A DNA stretch of 63,548 nucleotides. Origin: DSUN01 sp035527715. GTDB taxonomy: Bacteria > Planctomycetota > PUPC01 > DSUN01. Below the pieces are notes generated by a model. It had not been told where the DNA came from, made no database searches, and worked only from the letters and a program-made list of their open reading frames with translations. Below, piece after piece: positions 25,101-34,071 of the stretch. Position 1 is the first letter of the stretch, and each line of letters starts with the position of its first letter. A program made the translations under genes and the position numbers. The stretch lies in contig DATKZY010000100.1 in the NCBI GenBank assembly GCA_035527715.1, positions 1-63,548 on the forward strand. Reading direction: 5' to 3'.

Positions 25101-26273
25101 GGGGTCCACGCCGTCGCAGTCGGCGCGGATTTCCTGCATGAAGTCCTCCTCGCAGTCATAGCCGATGTAGAAATACTTCGCGTCGGCGAGGAGGCGGACG
25201 CGGGTGCGGTTTTTCTCGACCTCGCCGGGCACGAAGAGGTCGAGGTAGCGGAGTTCGAGGGGGAAGCCCTTCTGCCAGACGGGGTCGCTGAGGTCGCCGC
25301 GGACCTCAGGGCCTTTCTCGACGAAGGGCACGAGCGCCACCGGGCTGCGGAAGTACTCCTCCAGCTCGGCCTGGCTGAGGTCGAAGCCGGGCGGCGGCGT
25401 CCTCTTGTCGGCTTCGGCGGGCCGGGGCGTCGGCTTCACGACGATGTTCTCGACGCCCTTGAGCTTCTCGGGCACGACCTTGCCGCTGGGGATGTAGACG
25501 ATGCCGAACATCGCGGGCGACGGCGAGAAGGTGGCGAGATCGGCGCAGGCCTTCCAGGAGGTCGTCCAGTTCGCGTAGCCGATGTCGCCCGGCTGCACGG
25601 AGTCGTAGAGATTGGCGTTGCGCTTGCGGAAGAAGTTGGCCGGCCAGGCGACCTCCATCTTCGCGGGGTCGGTGAGGACGCCGGCGAAGGGGATCTTGAC
25701 CTCAGCGCACCAGCGGTTGGGGTAGACGGCGGCCTTGGCGGCGAGGCCCTCGACCGTGGTGGGCTTGCCAGGGCGTGCGTCGCCCTCGAGGTAGCGATAG
25801 GTGCGTGCCCAGACGGCGCCCTTGGGGTTGACCTTGATGAGCACGAAGGCGTTGGAGTGGCTCGCGTCGCACCAGCGGTTGCCGCGAGGCTTGAGGACGA
25901 TGCTCACGTGGTCGTCCTCGGCCACCTTCTCGTCGTAGTCGCCCGTGGCGCTGGCCTTGAGGGCGTGAAGCTCCACGCAGTCGAAGGCGACGTAGAGGTT
26001 GGCCGCGTCGCAGGCGAGGCGGACCTGGGTGGTCTCCTTCGGCTTGCCCGGCGTGGTGGGGTCGCAGAAGCCGAAGTGCAGCGGCTCGGCGCCCTGCCAG
26101 GCCTTGTCGTTGAGCCTGCCATCCAGCACCGGCGGCTCGGCCACCTGGGCGGCGACGGCGACCGGCTCGACGTACAGCGTCTGAACCGCCTCGCGCGTGA
26201 CCGCGCCGCCGCGCGCCGCCACGGACAGGACCGATAGGACGGATAGGACCGATAGGACGGAACGCTTCGCCAT
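22161..26273 (-). CDS. Exported CBM9-like / FlgD-Ig-like / NHL beta-propeller protein
   Basis: A 1370-residue secreted protein. The signal peptide core is a repeated LSV unit encoded by an 18-bp minisatellite. Two CBM9-like carbohydrate-binding domains follow (about 35-260, containing PVLDGRLNDKAW, and about 315-545). A FlgD-type Ig-like segment (about 600-665, WDGKDDDGKDLPEGTYNV) precedes a long NHL-type beta-propeller (about 670-1370, with repeats such as LSNPRGIAVDAQGNIVVADTGNGRL). CBM9 domains bind the reducing ends of glycans; NHL propellers are usually binding platforms. No catalytic motif is evident. It is 21 nt downstream of the YetA-like gene and probably co-transcribed, so it may help attach to or sense pectic polymers. 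Such architectures are common in polysaccharide-degrading planctomycetes and relatives. Confidence 0.85.
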   Translation of the reverse strand: MAKRSVLSVLSVLSVLSVAARGGAVTREAVQTLYVEPVAVAAQVAEPPVLDGRLNDKAWQGAEPLHFGFCDPTTPGKPKETTQVRLACDAANLYVAFDCVELHALKASATGDYDEKVAEDDHVSIVLKPRGNRWCDASHSNAFVLIKVNPKGAVWARTYRYLEGDARPGKPTTVEGLAAKAAVYPNRWCAEVKIPFAGVLTDPAKMEVAWPANFFRKRNANLYDSVQPGDIGYANWTTSWKACADLATFSPSPAMFGIVYIPSGKVVPEKLKGVENIVVKPTPRPAEADKRTPPPGFDLSQAELEEYFRSPVALVPFVEKGPEVRGDLSDPVWQKGFPLELRYLDLFVPGEVEKNRTRVRLLADAKYFYIGYDCEEDFMQEIRADCDGVDPGALWLDDCIDNLIDPGRTEDYRYFYLAVNPKAAHNKRHMKNDLTWNPPSLQVKTWRGDRGWRCECRVSFEDLGIKPGEFPKLWGANFFRIRQARRPTMDETPGWQNFDYGWRPNYLGTGHEPELFAYLYFQKGDIAHPQLARYMAAKGMNLAALGLKEQKPKVAAPALAEPPSPPAEFARAPRVSRERKGASVRFAAKAPTDAAVWVTDEKGKIVRHLAAGVLGKNAPEPLKADSLEQTLTWDGKDDDGKDLPEGTYNVHVGLGLKAGFERIIGWKPGVGHIRSLAVDEKGDLYVFTGGVSVDHGWANSGIRVFDREGRYLRQVYPFPSGLPAEKMKGIQPIAIGDGSWLPILYNALNHSWLPECPAIGTQQTVIAKDGHILLTNLCMRGMGHGRRLMRLGTDGSAPPDLLGPQISRFSLGGEMYVALAPDEKTIYVTGLHGRSLYDHGEPHDVVYRVAWGAPELLDDFAKPFIGEFQKPGNDATHLSNPRGIAVDAQGNIVVADTGNGRLAIFKPDGSPLKQIPLPGANKVLVNRKTGALYVLACASGEGAKNVALLKLKSLQEPTEVARAPIAKWQNELVMALDANAQPPILWLGSGDKVADLGDRFDLQGSLYAMQTGPYSDESAGFEGNLMTVDDATETIYAGKWRAFDGKTGKFLRRQPLDIGNREGWGGEIAIGRDRNFYFAGNNGLRKFDPAGKTLAFADGKPEVPKLFGGHGNSNRGHCVAPNGDIYFVQHYHPHGNTQVCISQVAPDGTVKRYQFINDAYSSGSGIAVDRKGNVYVGLALKPKREYCPEFFEGRLPIHVACPQPWFFYRQMYGSIVKFKPEGGSVVKDPKGDHLATNYGHFHACRIEGAEWTYFGFCPMHQKDVESSRCNCESARFDLDGFGRLFVPDAMRASVAVIDSNANPVLRFGGYGNMDSRGPGSPVPKPEIAFAWPLVVSATDEACYIADTVNARILKAKLGYQVSEKAEVRLR
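26221..26262. repeat. TAGGACCGA minisatellite inside the signal peptide
   Basis: Two and a half copies of an 18-bp unit (GGACCGATAGGACGGATA) encode the repeated Leu-Ser-Val core of the signal peptide of the 1370-residue protein. It is related to the intergenic minisatellite at 1358-1451. Confidence 0.75.
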
Positions 26274-26294
26274 CGGCGGTCTCCTGAAGGTGGC

Positions 26295-29200
26295 TCACTT
26301 CGCCGCGTGCGCCCGCAGGGCGCCTTGCCAGGCGGGGATGCCAACATACCAGAACGTGGTCGTGGTGTAAACCCATCCATGGCCGTCGTGAGGCGTGTAG
26401 GCCGGGAACGTGTTCTCCATCGCGTCGGTCGAGAGGTCGGTGGTCGGAGCATCCTTGGGGATGCCCGAGTGAAAGCCCTTGGCGCGCTGGACGAGCCATT
26501 CGAGCGCCCGCTTGTCGCCCGTGGTGCGGTAGTAGTGGGCGAGCATGGGGCAGGCGCCGATGTGGTTCGACCAGGCGGCCTGCCGCTTCCCGTCGGGGCC
26601 GAGGCCCTCGAGGGCAAGCGTCCAGTCGTTCAGCATCTTGTCGAGGGCGGGGTCGCCGTAGACGTCGGCGATTTCGATCAGGGCCAGATGGCCGCCGAAC
26701 GACCAGATCCAGAGGTCGCCGCGCGGGTCGGCGGGCGGGGCGCCGGGGGCGTTCGACGCCCAGTCCCAGTTCGCCTGGGCCGCGGGGTAGCCATTGTGGT
26801 CCTTGGCGAACTTCACCTGAAGGTCCACGTAGCCCTTGATGCGGTCGAGGTACTTGGGGTCGAGGGTCATCTCGTGGCCCATGATCATGGCCCAGAGGAT
26901 CGCCTCGTCGCCGTCGGCGCTCATGTACTGGCTGCGGCGCATCTTGAGCGCGGAGGCGAGGATGCGGTCCATGTATTCGCGGAGCACGGGGTCGCCGGTC
27001 TGGTAGCAGGCGAGGCGGAAACCGGGCGGGGAGCCGACGCGTGGGCCGAAATAGCCGTCGGACCAGTGCTGGCAGTTGTGGCGGCGGCCGCACAGGTCAA
27101 TGCCGCTGGTGGTCGAGCTGGTGTAGCGCAGCTCGCCGAGCCGGCCCCTGGGGCTCATCAGCGGCTGAGGGTTGGCGTGGCGGACGTCCACCTCGAAGAC
27201 GTGGAGGCTCATGGCCTCGGCCGCCTCCCAGATGCGGCGGTTGCCCGTCATCAGCCAGGCGAGGTGGTAGTTGAGGTCGCGGACGGGCTCGTTGTTGTAC
27301 CAGCCGTAGCGGCCGTCGTCCACGGCCCAGCGGTGGCGGTAGGCGTCGTAGACCTGGATTTCGTCGCCGAAGTCCCAGAAGCCAAGCCAGCGCCAGTAGT
27401 CGCGGTTGTGGCGGTGCATGCGGGGCAGGTGGTAGAGCACGTTGTCGTAGTGCGGGTCGTTGGTCGCGGCGCCGTGCTCGGCCACGTGGCCGACCGCCAG
27501 CGTGTCGGCCACGTAGCGGGGTCGCACCCGCGCCAGCGGCGGATTGAGCATCGCCTTCACCAACGGCAGCGACTGCTCCTCGCCAGCGCGCTGGAAGGAC
27601 CAGCATGCCTCGTGAGTCCGCAGCGCGCCGAAGGCCGTGCCCCAGCCGGTCGCCGACGACTCGCCGTCGCCGTAGTGGAAGGCGTAGCGGCGCAGGTCCA
27701 TCGGCGGCACGCGGGGCGAGTAGAAATGCGTCCAGATGCCGTCCTTCGTCACCTCGATCTCCTGCGGCCACATCTCGCGCATGTGCCGCAAGCCGACCGT
27801 GACGCCCCACTTGTCGTTGGAGACACCGAGCCAGCCGTCGGCCCGCCGGGCGCTCGTGACCAGCCGGCCGCGCCCCAAGCCACTCCCCCACACGAATGCA
27901 GCGTCGGGGCCCTCCTGCACGACGCCGCCGTCGCGGTTGAACACGACACCCATGGCTCCATCCACGACTGTGACTACCTCCTCTCCCGCCTGAGGCGACA
28001 CAGGCAGGCAGACGCCGAGCTGGCGGAGGAAGTCGTGCGTCACGTCGCCGGCGAACATGAACGTGTGCTGAAGCCGCACAAGGCTCAAGCCGGCGTAGAG
28101 ATGGAACCGCAGGCTCACGAGCGTGCCGACCTGCGGGCGGTGCTTCGGGTCAATCGTCGAGGCGAGCAGCTTGTGCTTCAGGTTCGCCCGCACGAGGACG
28201 ACGGCCCGAAGCGGCGACTGCTCCTCGACCTTCAGCTCCGTGACCTCGGCTACGCCGGGATCAAGCTCGCCGGGGTCCACCCACGTCCGCGAGCGGTACT
28301 CCTCCGTGTTCGCAATGTGGCTGAACGTGCAGCCGAGGATGTCCTCGCTCGGCTTCACCACCACCTCGTCGTCCGCGACCTTCCCATCCCCATTGAGGTC
28401 GAGAGCCACGGAAAGGACGGGCTTGCCGCCTTGATTGGCAACTGACAGCCTCAGCTTCCCCGTGTCCACCGAGACGCCGCCCGCCCCTTCCGAGACCTTC
28501 AGGGGGTTCGGAACCGGGGCAGGAGTCGCCTTGTCGCCGACGACCAGCTTGAGCTTCGCCCCGACGTTCGCCTTCAGCGGCGTCTGGAAGTCGAGGACGA
28601 GCCACTTGATGCTCTTGTCGGGCCAGAAGGCCACGGCCCGCGAGACGCAGGGCACGGGCTTGCCCGCCGAATCGAGCAGCGCCGCCTGCTTCTCGTCCTT
28701 GAGCACGCCGCGCTGGAGCGGGATGCCGCGCGTCACGGGCCAGGCATCGAGGTCAACCCCGTTCGGCTCGTCCACCCAGATCGGGATCTCGCTCATCGAG
28801 CCGGGCTCATGCGAGGCAAACTGAGGGTCCTTCTGCTCGCGGATGGCCTGCCTGGCGAAGACGGGCGCATCGTGCATCTCAGACACCCCGAAGTTGCACT
28901 CAGCGGGCGGGAGCTTGGCGAGGGCCTCGCCGATGGCTGCCAGGGCGGGGCGCTTCTTGGGGTCGCGGTAGGCCTGGGCGTTCCGCGTCTCCTCCTCGGC
29001 AGGCTCGATGAAGATGTAGGCGGGGCCGGCGGCGAGCTTCGGCGCCGCGGCACTCAGGTCGAGTGGGCGGCAGTAGGGCGACTGGAAGCAGATGCGGAGG
29101 ACCTTCGCCTGGCTGTCGGCATAGATTTCCTTCGGCGCGACCTTTTCCATGCCCGGCATCCCCGCCGCCACGGCCACGCGGCCATCGGCCACGGCCATCC

Positions 29201-29966
29201 AGCCGGGATGAACCTTGTGGTGTTGGAGGATGAAAGGCGGGTTGACCTTGCCCCAGGCCTCCCAAACCTCGCACGAGGCGGGCGTGGCCTGGCGGATGCC
29301 CGCAAGTTGCCAGAGCATGTGGCCCCACACGCTCGTGTCGTTCTGCTCGGCCACGAGCCAGCGAATCTCGGGAATCTCGACGCCGACGCGCGGAAGGATC
29401 GCCGCCGCCACCGTCTTGCGGTCCACCTTCGACTTGCCATCGGAGGTCGGGTGGAACGTGAGCGAGAGCGGGAGCGCGAGGCCGAACGACGTGAGCCAGC
29501 AGCCCTTGCACGCCTCAGGCATCGCCAGTTCCGCCGAGACCGCCATCGCCGGGCCGCTGCCGGCCACGGCGATGCGAACGGTGAAGGGCGCCTCGCCGAG
29601 GCCATCGAAGGCCACCGCCCCAGCGATCTCGACCTCGCCCCTCCCCTCCCCTTGCTTGCCAGAGACCCGCGCGACCTTCACCGTCCCGCCGACCTCCTTC
29701 CCGCGGATCGGCTGGAGGGGCGGGACCTCCCCAGCTGGCACGGCCAGTGAGGCGAACAGGCCGCCCGCAGGCAATGGGGCGCAGACCTCCGCCTCGCCCA
29801 GCTTCGCCGCTGTCACGAAGCCGTTGCCGCCGGCGTCGAACACCAGGGTGAGTGGCCCGCGGGTCACGGTGGCCTTGCCGGCCGCCGATTGCACACGGAC
29901 TGGCTCTCCGGCCCAGGCCGACAACGACAAGAGGGTCACACAAAGAAAGGCGCGAGCGTGTTGCAT
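26295..29966 (-). CDS. PcRGLX/YetA-like exo-rhamnogalacturonan lyase family protein (PL26-like), exported
   Basis: A 1223-residue secreted protein. After a short signal peptide (MQHARAFLCVTLLSLSAWA) comes a 370-residue N-terminal extension with no motif I recognise. The middle and end resemble the PcRGLX/YetA family: a RIFT-barrel segment (about 390-480, PVTRGIPLQRGVLKD then FWPDKSIKWLVLDF), a central beta-sandwich (480-760), and an alpha/alpha toroid (about 800-1220) rich in His, Trp and Tyr (HRHNRDYWRWLGFWDFGDE, RYGWYNNEP). PcRGLX is an exo-rhamnogalacturonan lyase releasing unsaturated galacturonosyl-rhamnose, so pectin backbone degradation is likely. It has a good promoter at 30009-30037 and leads the operon with the CBM9/NHL protein. 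Catalytic residues were not assigned. Confidence 0.75.
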   Translation of the reverse strand: MQHARAFLCVTLLSLSAWAGEPVRVQSAAGKATVTRGPLTLVFDAGGNGFVTAAKLGEAEVCAPLPAGGLFASLAVPAGEVPPLQPIRGKEVGGTVKVARVSGKQGEGRGEVEIAGAVAFDGLGEAPFTVRIAVAGSGPAMAVSAELAMPEACKGCWLTSFGLALPLSLTFHPTSDGKSKVDRKTVAAAILPRVGVEIPEIRWLVAEQNDTSVWGHMLWQLAGIRQATPASCEVWEAWGKVNPPFILQHHKVHPGWMAVADGRVAVAAGMPGMEKVAPKEIYADSQAKVLRICFQSPYCRPLDLSAAAPKLAAGPAYIFIEPAEEETRNAQAYRDPKKRPALAAIGEALAKLPPAECNFGVSEMHDAPVFARQAIREQKDPQFASHEPGSMSEIPIWVDEPNGVDLDAWPVTRGIPLQRGVLKDEKQAALLDSAGKPVPCVSRAVAFWPDKSIKWLVLDFQTPLKANVGAKLKLVVGDKATPAPVPNPLKVSEGAGGVSVDTGKLRLSVANQGGKPVLSVALDLNGDGKVADDEVVVKPSEDILGCTFSHIANTEEYRSRTWVDPGELDPGVAEVTELKVEEQSPLRAVVLVRANLKHKLLASTIDPKHRPQVGTLVSLRFHLYAGLSLVRLQHTFMFAGDVTHDFLRQLGVCLPVSPQAGEEVVTVVDGAMGVVFNRDGGVVQEGPDAAFVWGSGLGRGRLVTSARRADGWLGVSNDKWGVTVGLRHMREMWPQEIEVTKDGIWTHFYSPRVPPMDLRRYAFHYGDGESSATGWGTAFGALRTHEACWSFQRAGEEQSLPLVKAMLNPPLARVRPRYVADTLAVGHVAEHGAATNDPHYDNVLYHLPRMHRHNRDYWRWLGFWDFGDEIQVYDAYRHRWAVDDGRYGWYNNEPVRDLNYHLAWLMTGNRRIWEAAEAMSLHVFEVDVRHANPQPLMSPRGRLGELRYTSSTTSGIDLCGRRHNCQHWSDGYFGPRVGSPPGFRLACYQTGDPVLREYMDRILASALKMRRSQYMSADGDEAILWAMIMGHEMTLDPKYLDRIKGYVDLQVKFAKDHNGYPAAQANWDWASNAPGAPPADPRGDLWIWSFGGHLALIEIADVYGDPALDKMLNDWTLALEGLGPDGKRQAAWSNHIGACPMLAHYYRTTGDKRALEWLVQRAKGFHSGIPKDAPTTDLSTDAMENTFPAYTPHDGHGWVYTTTTFWYVGIPAWQGALRAHAAK

Positions 29967-30008
29967 GGCAGCATCCCTCGGATGGTTGAACGAGAGACTC
30001 CGAAGGCT

Positions 30009-30037
30009 ACTATAGGCAGGCGAGCAGCGGCGTGCAA
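30009..30037 (-). promoter_or_regulatory. Promoter of the YetA-like/CBM9 operon
   Basis: On the minus strand TTGCAC (30032-30037), 17 bp, then TATAGT (30009-30014), about 45 nt upstream of the start at 29966. Confidence 0.55.
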
Positions 30038-30078
30038 GAGGGGAAACAGCCGGCGGCAGGGCGAAAAAAAACTAGGGC

Positions 30079-30153
30079 GAGGAATAGGGAAGGCCAAGAG
30101 GCGGCTCGTCCCCGTTCGAGCACGCAACGACCCTTGACCTTTCCCTATTCCTC
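30079..30153. repeat. 20-bp inverted repeat upstream of the YetA-like operon
   Basis: GAGGAATAGGGAAGGCCAAG (30079-30098) pairs almost perfectly with 30133-30153 across a 34-nt loop. The gap 29967-30346 also holds a promoter and otherwise nothing recognisable. It lies 190 nt beyond the smc stop and may end the smc transcript or be a mobile repeat. Confidence 0.65.
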
Positions 30154-30346
30154 GGCCCCTTCTGGTCTCGCAACCCCCAGGGCCGCACACCGTTTGCCGC
30201 GATGCAGGGAGAACCCGTCCCCGTTTTCGGGTCCTCAGCACAATCAAGCACCCTCGGCTGCGGCGCATCGCAGCCCCGTTGGTGGGGTCAGCGAGAGATC
30301 TTGCTCCTTACTTTCGTGCCCGTCGTCGCCGTCGGGCGGCCGCGGC

Positions 30347-33300
30347 TCACGCCACCTGTGTCTCAGGCACGTCGTCGAACCGCACGGCCACCTTGGTCGA
30401 GACACCCGCCTCGTGCATCGTGATGCCGTAGAGCACGTCGGCCACGGCCATCGTTTGCTTCGAGTGGGTGACGATGATGAACTGCGAGTCCTTCAGGAAC
30501 TCGCGCAGGAGGCTGACGAATCGCCCGATGTTATTGTCGTCGAGCGGGGCGTCCACCTCGTCGAGAATGCAGAAGGGGCTGGGCCTGGACTTGAAGATGG
30601 CCAGCAGGATGGCGGCGGCGGTGAGGGCCTTCTCGCCGCCGGAGAGGAGGCTGATGCGGCTGAGCTCCTTGCCCGGCGGCTTGGCGATGATCTCCACGCC
30701 CGCCTCCAACACGTCCACGCCGGCCTCCAGCACGATATCGGCCTTGCCGCCGTTGAAGAGCTTGCGGAAGAGCATCTGGAAGTTCTCGCGGACCGCGGCA
30801 AAGGTCTGCTCGAAGAGCTGGCGGCTCTGGCGGTTGACTTTCCGGATGACCTCCTGGAGCGCGCCCTTGGCCTTCTGGAGGTCCTGCTCCTGGGCGGTGA
30901 GGAAGTCGAGGCGGTCCTCGAGCTGCGTCTGCTCCTCGATGGCCAGCAGGTTCACGGTGCCCATGCCGTCGAGCTTGCGGCGCAACTCGTCCACCTCGCC
31001 CTGGAGCTCCGCCCAGTCCACCTCAGGCTCCTGGTAGCCTTCGTGGAGCGCCAGGAGGTCCTGCTGGTGTTCCTCGCGCACTTTCTCGACGAGGTCGTTG
31101 CGGCGGAGATCGGCCTCGCTCACGCGGAGCTGGAGGGCCTGCGCCTCCTGCTCGGCCTCGTGGAGTGCAGCGGCCTTGGCCTGCGCCTCGCCGCGAAGGG
31201 CCTGGATGCGTTCGAGCAGCTCGGCTCGGCGGTTCTCCCCCTCGACGCGGCCCTGCTGAAGCGCGTCCTTGCGGGCGAGGAGCGAACGAATCTCCTGCTC
31301 CTTCGCCGCGATGTCCGCGGCCGCGCCACGCCGGCGCTCGGCCAGGACTTCCAACTCCTCCGTCGCCTGTCGCTGGGCCGCCTCGCCATCGGACGCTTCG
31401 CGGCGCAGCCGGTCGACGCTGCTCCGCAGGTGCTCGCGCTCCGAGGCCCGCTCGGCGCGGGTGACCGCGAGGTCGCCAGCCTTCCGCTCGAGGCCGGACC
31501 GCTGCTCGTCCAGGGCCTGGCGCTCGCGTTCCACGGCGCCGAGGCGAGTCTTGAAGTCCTCTTCCTCGCGGTCGGCTGCCTGGATTCGCTCGCCGAGTGC
31601 CGCGCCGCGCGCCCGACGCTCATCGAGCGAGGCCGCCAACTCGTCGAGCTCGCTCCTGGCCGCAACGTCCTCGGTCTCGAGCGCTCGCACGCGGTCGCCG
31701 AGCCGCGACAGTTGCTCGCGCGCCGTAGCCAGGTCGAGGTTCAGGTGGTTGAGGGTCCGCACGGCGTCCTCGAGCTCGGTGTCGAGGACGGCGGATTCGT
31801 TGATGAAGTGCTCGCGGCGCTGTCGGAGCTGGGCGAGGCGCTCCTCGGCCTCCGCGATCACGGCGGACAGCGTGCGCAGCTCGTTCTTGCGCGAGAGCAG
31901 GCCGGTGCGCTCCCTGGGGCTGCCGCCGGAGACCATGCCCCGGGGGTCCACGACGTCGCCGCTCAGGGTGGCCAGGCGAATCTGAAGGTCGGGCCGCCGG
32001 GCGATGTCCACCGCGGCCTCCAGGTCGCGGACGACGAAGGTGTCGCCGAGGAGATGCTTTACGGCGGGAGCCACGGCGTCGCTGTACTGGATGAGGTTCA
32101 GCGCGTGGTCAACGACGCCGGGATGCTCGAGGGTCTCAAACCCGTTTCGACCATTGCCGCAGAGGCGGTCGAGTGGGAGCAAGGTGCTTCGACCGCCGTC
32201 AACCGCCTTGAGGTGGGCGACGGCCTGGGCAGCGGAGTCGAGCGTGTCAGCCACAAGGTGCTGCACGGCCCCACCGAGGGCAGCTTCGATGGCGAGGGCG
32301 TATTGTGGCTCAACCTGGAGGAGGTCGGCGACCATTCCGTGGAGGAACTGCCTGTCGGCTTGACGCTCCAGGAGCGTCTGGGTGCCTAGCTCCACTCCCT
32401 CGAAGCGGGCCTCGAGATCCTCGAGCATGTCCCGGCGCGTGTTGTGCACGCTGAGCGCGTTGGTGAGTTCGGCGATCTGCTCGCCGAGGGTTTCGATCTG
32501 GGCGCGTAGCTCGCCGCGCTCCTCGGCGCGGGCGGCGAAGCGGGCCTCGGTTTGCGCGACGCTGTGCTCGAGGCCTTCGATGGCTTGACCCGCCGCCTCT
32601 CGCTCCTGGGCCAGCTCGGCCAGGAGACGCGCGATCTCGTCCCGGCGACGCTCGAGGCGCTGCCGGTGGGCGTCGAAGGCCCGGCACTCGCTCTCGATGG
32701 CCGCCAGCTCGTTCTGGTGGCCGGCGCGGCGGCGCAAGACATCGAGCAGCCCCGTCCGCAGGCTCTCGCTGCGTCGGGCCAGCTCCGCGCACTGCCCGCT
32801 GATGCCCTGAAGGGCCTGGCGGGCGCGGGTGATCTCGACCTCGATCTGCTGGAGCTCGCCCTGGAGCTCTCCCGACCGGCGCTGCGCCGTCTCCAGGCCG
32901 CTGAGCGCGGCCTCGACCCGCGTGCCGAGATGGCGCAACTCGTCCTGCGTGCGTTGCTCGCGGGCCTCGGCGTCGCGGATGCGCTCGCGGTTGAGGCGGA
33001 TCGACTCTTCGGCGGCCTCGGTCTGGGCCTGGAGCTCCGCGCACTGGCCTCCCACGCGGGCCAGGCGCTGGTCGTTCTCGATGCTCTCCGTCTCGCGGGC
33101 GGTCCGGTCGGCCCCCAGGCGTTCCAGGGTCGCGGCCAGGGCCTCCTGTTGCTGATCGCAGGCGGCGATGGCGGCCTCCGCCTCGGCCCGCTGCTGCACG
33201 AGGCCGTGATAGCGGTGCAGCGCCTGGGCGAGGCGCAGGCGACCGAGGGACTCGGCGTACTCCTTGTAGCGGCGCGCCGCGGCCGCCTGGCGCCGGATCG

Positions 33301-33913
33301 AGCGGAGCTGCTTCTGCAGCTCCTGGATGGTGTCGCCCAGCCGCAGGAGGTTCTGCTCGACCCGTTCGAGCTTGGCGAGCGCCGCCCGGCGCTTCGCATT
33401 GTATTTGGAAATCCCCGCAGCCTCCTCGAACACCGCCCGGCGATCCCGAGGGTTCGACTGGAGGACCATGTCAATCTTCCCCTGCTCGACGATCGAGTAG
33501 GCGTCCATCCCGATCCCGGTGTCCATCAGCAGCTCGCGGATGTCGCGCAGGCGGCAGGGCTGGCCGTTCAGGAGGTATTCGCTCTCGCCCGAGCGGTACA
33601 GGCGGCGTGTGACCGCCACCTGCTCGTACTCGATAGGCAGGGCGTGGTCGTGGTTGGACATGCTGAGGGTGACCTCGGCGTAGCCCATCGAGCGCCGGCC
33701 CTCGGAGTTGCCCTTGAAGATCACGTCGGCCATCTCCGAGCCGCGCAGAGCCTTCGGGCGCTGCTCGCCCAGCGCCCAGCGCACCGCGTCCACCACGTTG
33801 CTCTTCCCGCAGCCGTTCGGCCCCACGAAAGCCGTCAGGCCGCGCTCGAAGAGGAACTCCGTCTTGTCCGCGAAGGACTTGAAGCCGTAGAGTGTGAGTT
33901 TGTCGAGTCGCAT
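30347..33913 (-). CDS. smc: Chromosome segregation protein SMC
   Basis: A canonical bacterial SMC of 1188 residues, the usual length. Walker A is GPNGCGKS at 31-38 after MRLDKLTLYGFKSFADKT. The signature (SGGEKAL) and Walker B (FCILDEVDAPLDDNN) are near the C-terminus. Long coiled coils surround a hinge at about 510-660 containing GALVADLL-type and LEHPGVVDHALNLI segments. The protein forms a ring with ScpA and ScpB that organises and separates chromosomes; scpA and scpB are not in this window. The ATG at 33911-33913 gives the classic N-terminus; a frame 26 codons longer is open but atypical. It stands alone between YetA-like and amrS genes. The separate SMC-like protein at 2711-5656 is clearly a different subfamily. 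Confidence 0.97.
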   Translation of the reverse strand: MRLDKLTLYGFKSFADKTEFLFERGLTAFVGPNGCGKSNVVDAVRWALGEQRPKALRGSEMADVIFKGNSEGRRSMGYAEVTLSMSNHDHALPIEYEQVAVTRRLYRSGESEYLLNGQPCRLRDIRELLMDTGIGMDAYSIVEQGKIDMVLQSNPRDRRAVFEEAAGISKYNAKRRAALAKLERVEQNLLRLGDTIQELQKQLRSIRRQAAAARRYKEYAESLGRLRLAQALHRYHGLVQQRAEAEAAIAACDQQQEALAATLERLGADRTARETESIENDQRLARVGGQCAELQAQTEAAEESIRLNRERIRDAEAREQRTQDELRHLGTRVEAALSGLETAQRRSGELQGELQQIEVEITRARQALQGISGQCAELARRSESLRTGLLDVLRRRAGHQNELAAIESECRAFDAHRQRLERRRDEIARLLAELAQEREAAGQAIEGLEHSVAQTEARFAARAEERGELRAQIETLGEQIAELTNALSVHNTRRDMLEDLEARFEGVELGTQTLLERQADRQFLHGMVADLLQVEPQYALAIEAALGGAVQHLVADTLDSAAQAVAHLKAVDGGRSTLLPLDRLCGNGRNGFETLEHPGVVDHALNLIQYSDAVAPAVKHLLGDTFVVRDLEAAVDIARRPDLQIRLATLSGDVVDPRGMVSGGSPRERTGLLSRKNELRTLSAVIAEAEERLAQLRQRREHFINESAVLDTELEDAVRTLNHLNLDLATAREQLSRLGDRVRALETEDVAARSELDELAASLDERRARGAALGERIQAADREEEDFKTRLGAVERERQALDEQRSGLERKAGDLAVTRAERASEREHLRSSVDRLRREASDGEAAQRQATEELEVLAERRRGAAADIAAKEQEIRSLLARKDALQQGRVEGENRRAELLERIQALRGEAQAKAAALHEAEQEAQALQLRVSEADLRRNDLVEKVREEHQQDLLALHEGYQEPEVDWAELQGEVDELRRKLDGMGTVNLLAIEEQTQLEDRLDFLTAQEQDLQKAKGALQEVIRKVNRQSRQLFEQTFAAVRENFQMLFRKLFNGGKADIVLEAGVDVLEAGVEIIAKPPGKELSRISLLSGGEKALTAAAILLAIFKSRPSPFCILDEVDAPLDDNNIGRFVSLLREFLKDSQFIIVTHSKQTMAVADVLYGITMHEAGVSTKVAVRFDDVPETQVA

Positions 33914-34071
33914 CGAACCTGGCCTGTCAAGCGAGCAAGAGGTGTCGGGTCGAGCCAGGAGCCCACGCGGTACCGGTACAGCAGGGTACACCCTCTGTTT
34001 AGTTAGTCGAGAGAAAGGACGGGAACTTTAGCGGAAAATCGCTCCCCGCGGGCCCTTTCTCGCAGCCCGGG

